The notes beneath the pieces are model-generated. The model had not been told where the DNA came from. It made no database searches and saw only the letters and a list, made by a program, of their open reading frames with translations. From IMG/VR virus record IMGVR_UViG_3300043100_000006, positions 38,180-102,179 of that record: a stretch of DNA of 64,000 bases, one strand, 5' to 3'. This document shows, piece by piece, positions 17,501 to 26,076 of the stretch; position 1 is the first letter of the stretch; every line of letters starts with the position of its first letter. A program made the position numbers and the translations under genes. This DNA is from a virus.

Positions 17501-18300
17501 AGGTTCCCTTTATCACAGTAGTCTTCATCGCACTGACAGCAGTGGTCGCTGCGCAAAAGGTTGTACTGCCGATGCAAGTCGAGAGAATTCCCTGCCAGGC
17601 TAACTCAAACTACATCGGCGATTTCGGACCAATGGAGGGCGGCACAAATCCGGCGTTGCGCGCCGAAATTGCAAAGCCGAACGCTGGAGCACCTAACGGC
17701 AGCGTGAGCCTGACATGCACCGCAGGAACAAGCGGAGCCGGACAGGGCGCGGCGATGAGTTTCAATTTTTACCGGGCTACCGCGACGACGGCATCCTGCC
17801 CGGCGAGTGGTTATGTAATCCTTGGCACAAGCCCGATGTTATCCAGTTGTGCATATGCAGATACTACCGTCTCGCCGAACACCACCTACTGCTATACGGC
17901 AACGGATCTAGATATTACGGTTGGTGCGACGTGCCCTGCGGGAGTGGTCTGCGAGAGCGGCCAATCATCGCCGCTTTTAGTCACAGTGCCAGCGCTGCTT
18001 CCGCCAAATCCGCCAACGGGATTGACGGCTGGCCAGATCGTTGCAAAGTCAGTGCCCTTGCAATGGAAGGCTCCAGCGGCCCAGGCTGGCGTGATCGTGG
18101 AATCCTACAATGTGCTGCGGTGCCATGAAGCGAGGTGTCCTGACCCTCCGCTGGCTGCTACGGTGACAGCAACGAAGTACACCGACACCTGCGATTACAC
18201 AAACCTCCTGTGCTACTACGAGATCACGGCCAATGACTTGGTGGGCGGGGTAAAGGAAACGACCGGGCCGAGCAATATCGTGGAAGCCAAGGTTAATTGA
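17497..18300 (+). CDS. Secreted protein with fibronectin type III domain
   Basis: 267 aa. Signal peptide (FITVVFIALTAVVAA), then a Cys-containing beta region. A C-terminal FN3 domain covers about residues 168-265 ('PPNPPTGLTAGQI', 'VPLQWKAP', 'YNVLRC', 'YYEITAND'). FN3 domains in phages and secreted enzymes usually mediate carbohydrate or surface contact. It is the third consecutive gene here with an export signal. Its stop overlaps the LuxR-type gene. Confidence 0.65.
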   Translation: MKVPFITVVFIALTAVVAAQKVVLPMQVERIPCQANSNYIGDFGPMEGGTNPALRAEIAKPNAGAPNGSVSLTCTAGTSGAGQGAAMSFNFYRATATTASCPASGYVILGTSPMLSSCAYADTTVSPNTTYCYTATDLDITVGATCPAGVVCESGQSSPLLVTVPALLPPNPPTGLTAGQIVAKSVPLQWKAPAAQAGVIVESYNVLRCHEARCPDPPLAATVTATKYTDTCDYTNLLCYYEITANDLVGGVKETTGPSNIVEAKVN

Positions 18301-18572
18301 TGCGTCGGCCCCTGAAAACGGCAACAAGCTCTCAATTGCCGGGACGATGCTGTAGCGCAGCGCTCACCGCAAACCAGACGCCAACACTGACTGAGCGGGA
18401 AATTTTAGCATTAAAGTTAGCTGCGGAAGGATTGAGAAACAAAGAAGCTGCCGTGGTTCTTGACTGCTGCAGGACAAACGTGCGGAAACTGTGGCATTCA
18501 GCCTGCGTAAAACTTGGCGCAAACAATAAGTGCCACGCTATTGCACTTGCGATCCGAAGGAAGATCATTTGA
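18300..18572 (+). CDS. LuxR/GerE-type HTH protein
   Basis: 90 aa. The C-terminal 60 residues form a GerE/LuxR four-helix DNA-binding domain: 'LTEREILALKLAAEGLRNKE', then 'RTNVRKLWHSACVKLGA'. There is no receiver or sensor domain, so it is a stand-alone regulator. ATG overlaps the upstream TGA. Its target is unknown; being in a late operon it may act on late phage or host genes. Confidence 0.7.
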   Translation: MRRPLKTATSSQLPGRCCSAALTANQTPTLTEREILALKLAAEGLRNKEAAVVLDCCRTNVRKLWHSACVKLGANNKCHAIALAIRRKII

Positions 18573-18610
18573 ACGGAACGGAACGCAAAAATCTTCTAGC
18601 GCTCACCGCC

Positions 18611-19153
18611 TCAGGGAACATGCTTCCAGATGTCGCGGCGCACGATTAGCCCGATCAGAGATGGCGAAACGTCATATTTGTCAGCAAGCCGACGATACTC
18701 CGTACCAATACGGGCCTTGCAATCAGTGCGTATCTCTCTCACCTGATCCTCGGTGAGTTTGGACTGAGGAAGGTCCTCTCCCCGCTTGGTGCGGTTGCGC
18801 TTGTTTCTGTCGGCGGCGTTCTGGGCGTCAGTCCCTTCGATAACGTGGCGGGGGTTAAAGCAAGCCGGGGTATCGCAGGTATGGCGAGCCAAAGGATCAG
18901 GCCAGCGCCCGTGAGTCAGGTAGAAAGCAAGCCTATGTGCCCGTACTCTCTGCCCTGCTCCAAAATAGCAACGCCCATAGCCACCACTCATTTTGCCAAA
19001 TGGCCAGATTAGGCACGCATCTGAATTGTGGGCTGCGATAGCCGTTTTCAGATAAAGCAACCGTGCGTCAGCATTTGCGAGATGCCGCGTCCGCATCTCC
19101 TGAAGAACGTCTAATTGTGCAGTAGAAGGTTTGCTAGAATTACGAGGAAGCAT
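18611..19153 (-). CDS. HNH homing endonuclease, reverse strand
   Basis: 180 aa from the ATG at 19153, preceded by GGAGG with good spacing; an earlier in-frame ATG at 19192 lacks one. The HNH core is visible: 'RAHRLAFYLTHG', 'HTCDTPACFNPRHV', 'GTDAQNAADR'. A C-terminal helix-turn-helix-like segment ('LTEDQVREI', 'LADKYDVSPSLIGLI') is typical of phage HNH homing enzymes that bind flanking DNA. It is the only reverse gene in the tail operon, sitting between the LuxR-type gene and the tail-tube gene, consistent with a free-standing selfish insertion. Confidence 0.8.
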   Translation of the reverse strand: MLPRNSSKPSTAQLDVLQEMRTRHLANADARLLYLKTAIAAHNSDACLIWPFGKMSGGYGRCYFGAGQRVRAHRLAFYLTHGRWPDPLARHTCDTPACFNPRHVIEGTDAQNAADRNKRNRTKRGEDLPQSKLTEDQVREIRTDCKARIGTEYRRLADKYDVSPSLIGLIVRRDIWKHVP

Positions 19154-19281
19154 CGTTGCCCTCCGATGGCAATGGTGGTTTATGGCGAGCACGCTTTCGC
19201 GAGCGTCTCGCCTTTCCTTATTCTAGCAGAGCGCGAGATCGCAAGTCCAAACGCCCTAGGCGTAGAAAAAGGAGAAAGCAT

Positions 19282-20037
19282 ATGGTAATCGAATTCGGAA
19301 GTGGGGTACTATTTGGTAAGCCCATCGCGGGCAACCTGCCCACAAACCCGACGCCGGTGCGTCTCGGCGTCTTACAAGAATGCGCGATCAGTTTCAAGGG
19401 AGACTTGAAAAAGCTTTACGGTCAGTATCAGTTTCCGGTAGCGACGGCGCGCGGCAAAGTGGATATCGACATCAAAGGCAAGTTTGCGGCCTTCGATCCG
19501 ATCGCAATGAACCAGTTGATGTTCGCGCAGCCGCAAACGGCGGGCATTACGCTGATTGCGGATAGCGAGAGCCATCCAATTGCAGCGACCGTTACCACTA
19601 CGAACGCCTCAACCTATGTGGCCTCGGGCGGAGACTTCGGCGTGCAGAACGGTACGACGGGCGCGACGATGATCAACGTGCCATCCTCTCCGGCTGTTGG
19701 CCAGTACAGCGTGAACACCGCGACGGGCGTCTACTCGTTCAACGCGACAGATGTCACGAGCGGGTTCCCGGTTCTGATCAGTTATTTGTATCTGGCCTCG
19801 ACGCGCGGCTGGACTACGGCCCTCACGCAACAGCTCATGGGCTACGCTCCGGTAGTCGAGATGTTTTTCTATGGCGACTTCCGCGGCAAGTACCTGGCGT
19901 GCCAGTTGAACAACGTAACCATCGGAGATATCTCGCTACCCTCGAAGCTTGAGGACTTCTGGATGTCCGATCTCACTGGGTCCGCTAATGCGGACGCGAG
20001 CAATAACGTCGGCTATCTGTACTCGGATGCCGCATAA
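19282..20037 (+). CDS. Major tail tube protein
   Basis: 251 aa from ATG 19282 (SD GGAGAAAG). The N-terminus ('TPVRLGVLQECAISFKGDLK', 'KVDIDIKGKFAAFDP') and C-terminus read like siphovirus tail-tube subunits. A middle beta module (about 113-170: 'SPAVGQYSVNTATGVYSFN') is shared with other structural proteins here. It is followed by a C15 tract, a long hairpin and the chaperone genes, the classical order. Polymerises to form the tail tube. Confidence 0.75.
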   Translation: MVIEFGSGVLFGKPIAGNLPTNPTPVRLGVLQECAISFKGDLKKLYGQYQFPVATARGKVDIDIKGKFAAFDPIAMNQLMFAQPQTAGITLIADSESHPIAATVTTTNASTYVASGGDFGVQNGTTGATMINVPSSPAVGQYSVNTATGVYSFNATDVTSGFPVLISYLYLASTRGWTTALTQQLMGYAPVVEMFFYGDFRGKYLACQLNNVTIGDISLPSKLEDFWMSDLTGSANADASNNVGYLYSDAA

Positions 20038-20039
20038 TT

Positions 20040-20054
20040 CCCCCCCCCCCCCCC
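20040..20054 (+). repeat. Homopolymer C15 tract
   Basis: Fifteen consecutive C just after the tail-tube stop. Such tracts vary in length by slippage; it could equally be a sequencing or assembly weak point. Confidence 0.7.
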
Positions 20055-20061
20055 TCCACTT

Positions 20062-20090
20062 GTCGGGCGGAGCGTTCTGCTTCGCCCGAC
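20062..20090 (+). terminator. Long hairpin after the tail-tube gene
   Basis: GTCGGGCGGAGC / GCTTCGCCCGAC, 12 pairs with one G-U, loop GTTCT. No U-tract follows, so it may be a partial terminator or 3'-end stabiliser keeping tail-tube mRNA abundant over downstream genes. Confidence 0.6.
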
Positions 20091-20123
20091 CTCTAACCTC
20101 ATTCCCCGAAAGGAACGAAAGCC

Positions 20124-20585
20124 ATGCGCACGAAAGAAGTAACAGTCAATGAAGTCGCCTACCCCCTAACTTCCCTCAGTTGCGTCCAAGTCGATGAGAT
20201 CATCTTCGCCAACGTAGATCTAAAGCAAGACGGCGCGACTGTCACTGCGGTTGTGCAGGGAACCAAGCGAACGATCCGCGACCGCGTGTGTCCGGCAATC
20301 GCAGCCTCCCTCAATAATGCAGTCGCCATCAATCACAGGACTGGGTTGCCGGGCGATGCCCAATGGTTCCTGCGAGCAAACCGCTGGGATGCTCCCGATG
20401 GTATTGCAGAAGAAAAGTGGGCGACGCCAGAGTCGGTCAGCGAACTGCTTTACGACGAATCAATGCGGCTCTACGGCGAGATCATGATTCTCACCGGACT
20501 GCGTGCCACCGCCGAAGTGACCAAGCGAGCGGAAGTAAAGGTGCAGCCAGAGGGGGAAGAAACAGCCACCAGCGTCGTGCACTAG
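20124..20585 (+). CDS. Tail assembly chaperone (G-like)
   Basis: 153 aa between tail tube and tape measure, with the size and position of lambda gpG-type chaperones. SD AAAGGAAC. The frame of the following ORF is -1 relative to it and is open across the end of this gene. A GGGGG run at 20552-20556 lies in the overlap. Chaperones of this class coat the tape measure before tube polymerisation. Confidence 0.6.
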   Translation: MRTKEVTVNEVAYPLTSLSCVQVDEIIFANVDLKQDGATVTAVVQGTKRTIRDRVCPAIAASLNNAVAINHRTGLPGDAQWFLRANRWDAPDGIAEEKWATPESVSELLYDESMRLYGEIMILTGLRATAEVTKRAEVKVQPEGEETATSVVH

Positions 20586-20590
20586 AGGAC

Positions 20591-20896
20591 ATGGTTGGCT
20601 GCTTATCGGTGGAACTGCACAAGTTTCCCGAAGAAGTCTGGTGCATGTCGTACTGCGATGCGATGTTGCAGTGGCGGGAGTTTGAAAAGGCTCCGCCCGT
20701 GCGTTATCAGGTCGCGCAATATCTCGGCTACAAAAACCCTCACCGCAAGTGGACCGGCAAGGTTGCTCCTGGCGACTTTATTGAAATGCAGAAGGTCATG
20801 GGACCGGCTGCGCCTATGCCAGCACACTTGAAAGAGGCTATCAAGTGGGCAGAGGGCATGAAGAATAAGCATCCTGGGCTAAAAACCGTGCAGTAA
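20591..20896 (+). CDS. Tail assembly chaperone C-terminal (T-like) part, likely made by -1 frameshift
   Basis: 101 aa if started at ATG 20591, but that ATG has only a too-close AGAGG. The frame is open upstream through the overlap with the G-like gene, so a G-T fusion by -1 slippage near the G5 run is the usual arrangement. The heptamer (G GGG GAA) is not canonical, so the exact slip site is uncertain. 'GDFIEMQKVMGP' near the C-terminus is unremarkable. Confidence 0.55.
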   Translation: MVGCLSVELHKFPEEVWCMSYCDAMLQWREFEKAPPVRYQVAQYLGYKNPHRKWTGKVAPGDFIEMQKVMGPAAPMPAHLKEAIKWAEGMKNKHPGLKTVQ

Positions 20897-20984
20897 GTTT
20901 TCATTGGCTACAGACTCGACTCCCTGCTGATTCAACCATAACCCCGATTCCGAGCTAAGGCCGAAACTCAAATGGAGGGAAAAC

Positions 20985-21227
20985 ATGGAAAAGATCACAG
21001 CGGAAATAAGAGTAACAGGACTCAAGGTTCAACCGTTCGCTTACAAAGGCAGCACTGGCGATGAGGTTGGAGGCGAATCATTAGAAATGCGGGCTGCTGG
21101 TTTCTGGGTCGATGAAAAGACCAAGGACCACTATCCCGTATCGCTTCACATGACCGTCTATCCGGGGCACGGCGTCGTTCCCGCGATAGGCGATTGCGTG
21201 AACATCTCTGTAGAACGCAGCAGTTAG
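20985..21227 (+). CDS. Small protein in frame with the tape measure
   Basis: 80 aa with SD GAGGGAAA. No domain recognised. Its TAG stop at 21225-21227 is the only stop between it and the tape-measure ORF, which is in the same frame. It may be an independent gene, or readthrough could make a fused protein. Confidence 0.5.
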   Translation: MEKITAEIRVTGLKVQPFAYKGSTGDEVGGESLEMRAAGFWVDEKTKDHYPVSLHMTVYPGHGVVPAIGDCVNISVERSS

Positions 21228-21270
21228 GCGGTCCGCAGGGGGGTCGAGTCTGTAGCCAGCGACAAATCCC

Positions 21271-21283
21271 TCCACCCGGTGGA
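21271..21283. repeat. Dispersed palindrome copy 3, containing a GTG start
   Basis: TCCACC-C-GGTGGA with outer arms AATCC / GGATT pairing beyond one mismatch. The GTG at 21279-21281 within it is the only usable start codon near the tape-measure N-terminus. Confidence 0.9.
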
Positions 21284-24062
21284 AGGATTCGAGGACAATC
21301 CCATCGACGACGTTGTTTTCAAACTGACAACCGTATACGACGGCGCACAACTAGCCGAAGGTATGTCTGGGTCTACGGCTGTGATCGAGGGCGATGTCGC
21401 CGCATGGAAAGAAGCATTTGCTTCCGCATTTACCCAGATAGAATCCAGCAACGCCGCTGTCGTTGAGTCCATTCGCACTCTCACTGCCGCGATTGACACC
21501 ATCCCAGTTGCATCTACTAAGGCCGCTGCCGAATCAGGGAGCGCCTTCTCCGCCCTTACTGAGCACATCGTTAGTTCTGCTGAGGTAGCAAAGCTAGAAG
21601 CGGCCGGCATCGGCGGAGCTTTCTCTGGACTCGGCGCAATCCTCGGCGGGGGACTTGCCGTAGGGTTCCTCGCACATCTTCTCGATGAAACCAACAAAGA
21701 GGTAATCGCGCTGGGGAACCTTTCCGTGCAGAGTGGAGTGTCAATCAGTTCACTCGCAGGACTACAACTGACGGCGAGAGAACTCGGCATTGATTTCCAG
21801 GTTGTCCAGCAATCCATGACCAGGTTGGAGGCGGCGCAGGCTCGCGCCGTTGAAGGCAGCCGGGCGCAAGTGGAGGCCTTCGCGCGTATTGGGTTGACGG
21901 TCAATGAGATCAAGAATCTTTCACCGGAAGAACTGTTCAATACCGTATCCGGAGCCATACAGCACACGGGCAGTTCCGCGGATATAGCAGCATCCGCGAT
22001 TACGCTTCTCGGTCGCGGTGGACGCGCCTTAATTCCAGTATTCAAGGAATATGGCGGGACGCTCGACGAGGTAATGAAGAAACTCGGGGAGGAGAGCGGC
22101 GTCACTGAGCAAGCTTATCAAGAAGCGCTGAAATACCAGAAGGTCATGGCGGACCTTGGCGACGAGATTCGTAAACTGGCCATCGAGTCCATACCCTACC
22201 TAACGTTCGGGATACAGCACCTGTCGGCGTTCTTGGATGAAGCGAGAGCGGCAGTCGGCGAACTTGTGATCAGATCCGTCGAGTGGGTAGCGGTTAATCG
22301 TGACGTTGCGGATGCGCTGACTGGAACTAAAAGTTTTAGCGAAGCCTATGCGGACATCAAGGTTCAGGCGGCTTTAGCAACTCAGTCCATCGCGCAACTG
22401 AACACCGAGACGGCAAAGTTGGTGAATCAGGACCTCGGCAAAACTCAAGAGAAACCAGGCGACCTAATGAACTGGGTCAACAGCCTCGACAGTGGCAAGA
22501 ATGTACCATCGGGCGCAGGAGCACCGGCAGCGAAAGATAACCGCCTCGAAGACTGGAAACTACAACTTCAGCAGATGCAGGATGCGAGCAACCAGTCGCA
22601 TCTGGAAATGCTGGCGCAGGAAGTGGCGTTCTGGGATAACATCCTGCAAACCGTTAAGTTGAAGACTGCGGAAGAAGTCGAGATCCGGCACACGATTGCG
22701 ACGGCAAATAAAGAGTACACGAAACAGATCGAAGGCGATGTCATTCGGAGTTATCAGGAAGCGGCGCAGGCGGCGGGCGAGGGCACGGAAAAGCAAATCG
22801 CCATTCTGCAAACTCTCGAAGCCTATGTAGAGAAGACCTCGGGCAGCCAGTTCTCAGCAGAAGCCATCCACGCGCAAGAGGAGATCACGAAGGCCAAGAA
22901 TGCGGCGGCGGAAAACGAGATCAAAAACCTCTCGAAGATCGCGTCGATGAATGAGGAGATCGCCGCACAGGAAGCGAAGCGCGCGACTCTCCAAGTCCAA
23001 GAGGCGGTGAAGGACCAGCAAGCGCAGATCATCGAGCAGAAGGACCAGCAAATCAAGCCCACTGGAACCATCGGGGCCGTTGTCGACGCAAGCCAACTCC
23101 AGGCGCGGTCCTCTCAACAGATTGCCATCGCACAGAGTGCCGCGTCTCAGGAAGAAGCAATCAGTGAACAACTCAGAGACAAACAAATCGCAGACGCGGA
23201 AGTTGTGGAGAACGCGAACACCCAAGCCTTCGCGGCTGGTACCATCAGCCTCCAGCAATATCAGGAGGAGCACGACCGCATCGAAGGCGAGATTACAAAG
23301 TTCATCCAGCAGCAGGCAACAGAGCGCGAGGAGATCAACAAGAAACTGAACGATCAGATGGACAAGGCGGACGAGCAGGAAGCGAAGAAGATGATGCAGA
23401 TTCAGGAGCAACTAACCAACTCCTTCGCGGCTGCCTTCGACAAGATGATTTTTCAGTCCAAGAATGCGGGTCAGGCCCTCCGCGATTTGTGGCAGGGGAT
23501 TGTGAAAGCCATCATCGAGCAATTTGTGAAGATGGCAACGCAATTCATCATCCAGCAGACAGTGATGAACGCAATCGCTAAGGCTTTGGCTGCACAGAAG
23601 TTGGCAACGGCAATGGCTGCGGATGAAGCGGAGCACGTCACGACGGTAGCGGCGAACGAACTCCAAGTACAGAGTTATGCGGGAGTGGCGGCTGCGGCTG
23701 CGTTTGCTGCGAATGCCGAAGACCCTGTCGCGGCTGCTGTGGCAGCTACGGCGGCGTTCGCTGCTACAGAAGCTTTCGGATCGGCTGCCGCAGCGGAGCG
23801 CGGGTACGATGTGCCGGGAAAGAGCGGCGTGTATCCAACGTTCCTCCATCCGCGCGAAATGGTTTTGCCGTCCGACATCGCCGGCGGAGTGCGGAGCATG
23901 GTAAACAACTCGACTTCGAACACAAGTGCGGCAGGCCAGACATTCAACGTGCGCCAGGTGTTTGCGCCGACGATCAATACGCCATTCAATCCGGAGGAGC
24001 ACGCGGATAAATTGTTCTCGATGTTCCGCGGCAAGTTGCGGAAGTTGGGGGTGAGCGCATAA
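21279..24062 (+). CDS. Tape measure protein
   Basis: 927 aa; sets tail length. N-terminal 'VVFKLTTVYDGAQLAEGMSG' is typical. Gly/Ala-rich membrane-like helices (about 105-135) and long Gln/Glu/Lys coiled coils (about 420-720) follow. An Ala-rich region and a C-terminal segment ('GAASAAERGYDVPG'-like, 'FLHPREMVLPSDIAGGV') are common in lambda-gpH-type tape measures. The GTG start lies in a palindrome without a clean SD. No other ATG/GTG/TTG lies between the upstream in-frame TAG and this site. Confidence 0.85.
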   Translation: MEGFEDNPIDDVVFKLTTVYDGAQLAEGMSGSTAVIEGDVAAWKEAFASAFTQIESSNAAVVESIRTLTAAIDTIPVASTKAAAESGSAFSALTEHIVSSAEVAKLEAAGIGGAFSGLGAILGGGLAVGFLAHLLDETNKEVIALGNLSVQSGVSISSLAGLQLTARELGIDFQVVQQSMTRLEAAQARAVEGSRAQVEAFARIGLTVNEIKNLSPEELFNTVSGAIQHTGSSADIAASAITLLGRGGRALIPVFKEYGGTLDEVMKKLGEESGVTEQAYQEALKYQKVMADLGDEIRKLAIESIPYLTFGIQHLSAFLDEARAAVGELVIRSVEWVAVNRDVADALTGTKSFSEAYADIKVQAALATQSIAQLNTETAKLVNQDLGKTQEKPGDLMNWVNSLDSGKNVPSGAGAPAAKDNRLEDWKLQLQQMQDASNQSHLEMLAQEVAFWDNILQTVKLKTAEEVEIRHTIATANKEYTKQIEGDVIRSYQEAAQAAGEGTEKQIAILQTLEAYVEKTSGSQFSAEAIHAQEEITKAKNAAAENEIKNLSKIASMNEEIAAQEAKRATLQVQEAVKDQQAQIIEQKDQQIKPTGTIGAVVDASQLQARSSQQIAIAQSAASQEEAISEQLRDKQIADAEVVENANTQAFAAGTISLQQYQEEHDRIEGEITKFIQQQATEREEINKKLNDQMDKADEQEAKKMMQIQEQLTNSFAAAFDKMIFQSKNAGQALRDLWQGIVKAIIEQFVKMATQFIIQQTVMNAIAKALAAQKLATAMAADEAEHVTTVAANELQVQSYAGVAAAAAFAANAEDPVAAAVAATAAFAATEAFGSAAAAERGYDVPGKSGVYPTFLHPREMVLPSDIAGGVRSMVNNSTSNTSAAGQTFNVRQVFAPTINTPFNPEEHADKLFSMFRGKLRKLGVSA

Positions 24063-24913
24063 TGTCCTCGCCGCTGCTCACGTTCCCGCTGTCAATTCCT
24101 GCAACGTTCGGCTGGCCTCTGAAACAAACTGCATATGGCACGACAATAACCCAGCATCCGGCAAGCGGGCGCGGCGATATCCGCATTCCGACAATGCTTT
24201 ACCCGCGCTGGAAATTCTCATTGGACCTCTCATTTTTGAAAGGCGACGCTACGGGCGTCAATACGAACTGGCAGTTGTGGACAAACTTTTTTATTGGCGT
24301 CCAGTTTGGAGCTGCGGACTGGCTCTTACTTCACCCATACGACAACATAATTGGCAGTTACAAAGTCACGGGGGCGGTAACGAGCGGGGTCTTCTTCCCG
24401 GACGAACAGGTAGTGCAGGCGACTAGCGGGGCAGCGGCGCAGATGATTGGATCGACCTTTGGAATCGGCCCATTGCTCATGGGACCAATTACAGGCACTC
24501 CAGATGGAACGCATGGATGGGTCGGTCAACAGAGCGGAGCGGTGTTTACGCCGAGCGCGACTCCGGTTGTAAATACCTCGCAGGCAATCGCGACAGGTGA
24601 CGGCACGACTACCGAATTTTCCATTATCAGAACGTTCGTGGTCGGCGGCGCCCAGGAACTTATTCAGAATTTCTCGGTCGGATCGCCACAGGTATTCTTG
24701 AATGGTGCTTTGCAGTCATCCTCGCTGTACAGTATTGACGAGTACGGAACCATCACGTTTACAACCGCACCAGGCGCAGGCGTAGTGATTTCGTGGATTG
24801 GGCAATTCTATTACCGGTGCCACCTCCTGAAAGACGAGTTTGACGATTTGAGCGAGGACTATTACCAGTTATGGTCCTGCAGTTCCGTGGAGTTTGAAAG
24901 CAGCCTTCTCTGA
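24062..24913 (+). CDS. DUF2460-type tail protein (gp12-like)
   Basis: 283 aa. The N-terminus ('GWPLKQTAYGTTITQHPASG', 'IPTMLYPRWKFSLDLSFL') and C-terminus ('FYYRCHLLKDEFDDL') match the DUF2460 family found between tape measure and baseplate proteins. A foreign-looking module of about 75 residues (around 102-176: 'KVTGAVTSGVFF', 'GWVGQQSGAVFTP') is inserted in the middle. A near copy occurs in the tail-tip protein. Confidence 0.75.
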   Translation: MSSPLLTFPLSIPATFGWPLKQTAYGTTITQHPASGRGDIRIPTMLYPRWKFSLDLSFLKGDATGVNTNWQLWTNFFIGVQFGAADWLLLHPYDNIIGSYKVTGAVTSGVFFPDEQVVQATSGAAAQMIGSTFGIGPLLMGPITGTPDGTHGWVGQQSGAVFTPSATPVVNTSQAIATGDGTTTEFSIIRTFVVGGAQELIQNFSVGSPQVFLNGALQSSSLYSIDEYGTITFTTAPGAGVVISWIGQFYYRCHLLKDEFDDLSEDYYQLWSCSSVEFESSLL

Positions 24914-24914
24914 A

Positions 24915-26042
24915 ATGAAGAAAATATCTCCCGCCCTCCAAGCCTTCTTGCTCACAGCGAACGGCATCATGTCGCGCGCCGATCTTGTGAGCATCACGCT
25001 TCCGAACGGGATGACGCTCAATGTTGTCTCCGGCACGAACACCGATATCGTTTTCCCTGCGAACGGAATCCGGTTCTATTGCTCAAAATACGGCGTTTGG
25101 GAGCGCGGCGCGTTCACGAACAAGGCAGACTTTAAGCCAAGCAGCGAGTCGATGGAACTAAAAGGACTGATTAAGGAAACGGTCTTCTACCCTGGAACCA
25201 CTACCCCATTGATGCAGGTGATCAATCTCGGAATGTTGAGCGGAGCGACAGTCAGCATCCAGAGCATCTTCTGGTCCGCGGGTGCCCCGACTGCATCCTT
25301 CTATCTTCCTGCCAACCTGAATGTAGGATGGACAGGCGGAAACGTTACCGGCATCAGCATGGGTTCGATGCAATTGACGGTTGGGCAGATCGGAAATATC
25401 AAGAACGCGGGCCGGTCGAATATTATCTGTGAAGTCTTTGATCTGCTTTACATCCTGAACCGCCAGGTACCTCCGTTCAGCATCCAGTCCGCGTGTCGTC
25501 ATTCCGTCTTCGATCCAAGTTGCACGCTAAATGTGGCGAACTTTCAAAGCACGAATGTTCCACTGGATGCGACCAGCACAAGCCTTTACTTGAATCTCGA
25601 TCTGCCAGCGCGCGCAAGCGGCACAGCGTATGCGTTCGGCAACTTGATCAATGTCGGCAACGTGATCTACATGTGCACAACGGCAGGAACGTCGGCTGGC
25701 AGCGCTCCAACGTTCAACTCCGCACGCGGCGCGATTACATCGGACGGCTCTACGCTCAGATGGACCTCGCAAAACGGCGCCTATCCGTTGGGTTACGTGT
25801 TCTTCACGGGCGGCCAAAACACAGGACTCAAGTGGTCGGTGAAGGCGCAGGCGATCACGGTAGTGGGCAGTCTCCAGCAGTTGCAACTCATCAAGCCCCT
25901 TCCGTTCCCGGTGGCACCGGGAGATACGATTCAACTGATTCCAGGGTGCGATAAGACAACTGCGACGTGCTTGGGCGCATTCAATAACTTGATTCACTAT
26001 GGCGGCCAAAATCTGGTTCCCAATCCCGAAGTGGCGGTATGA
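24915..26042 (+). CDS. DUF2163 / BR0599-type baseplate hub protein
   Basis: 375 aa from ATG 24915. The N-terminal part ('ALQAFLLTANGIMSRADLV') and a Cys-bearing region ('SACRHSVFDPSCTLN') are the signature of phage DUF2163/BR0599 proteins. These accompany DUF2460, NlpC/P60 and tail-tip genes in gene-transfer-agent-like tail tips. A G/T-rich carbohydrate-binding-like segment is inserted at about 230-290. Confidence 0.75.
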   Translation: MKKISPALQAFLLTANGIMSRADLVSITLPNGMTLNVVSGTNTDIVFPANGIRFYCSKYGVWERGAFTNKADFKPSSESMELKGLIKETVFYPGTTTPLMQVINLGMLSGATVSIQSIFWSAGAPTASFYLPANLNVGWTGGNVTGISMGSMQLTVGQIGNIKNAGRSNIICEVFDLLYILNRQVPPFSIQSACRHSVFDPSCTLNVANFQSTNVPLDATSTSLYLNLDLPARASGTAYAFGNLINVGNVIYMCTTAGTSAGSAPTFNSARGAITSDGSTLRWTSQNGAYPLGYVFFTGGQNTGLKWSVKAQAITVVGSLQQLQLIKPLPFPVAPGDTIQLIPGCDKTTATCLGAFNNLIHYGGQNLVPNPEVAV

Positions 26043-26076
26043 ACCATCAATCAAATTCTGATTCGAGAAATGCGGC

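Noticed and set aside
21224-22105. Long reverse ORF opposite the tape-measure gene
   Set aside because: It mirrors the codon bias of the forward coiled-coil gene, has no SD and a serine/proline-rich shadow composition.
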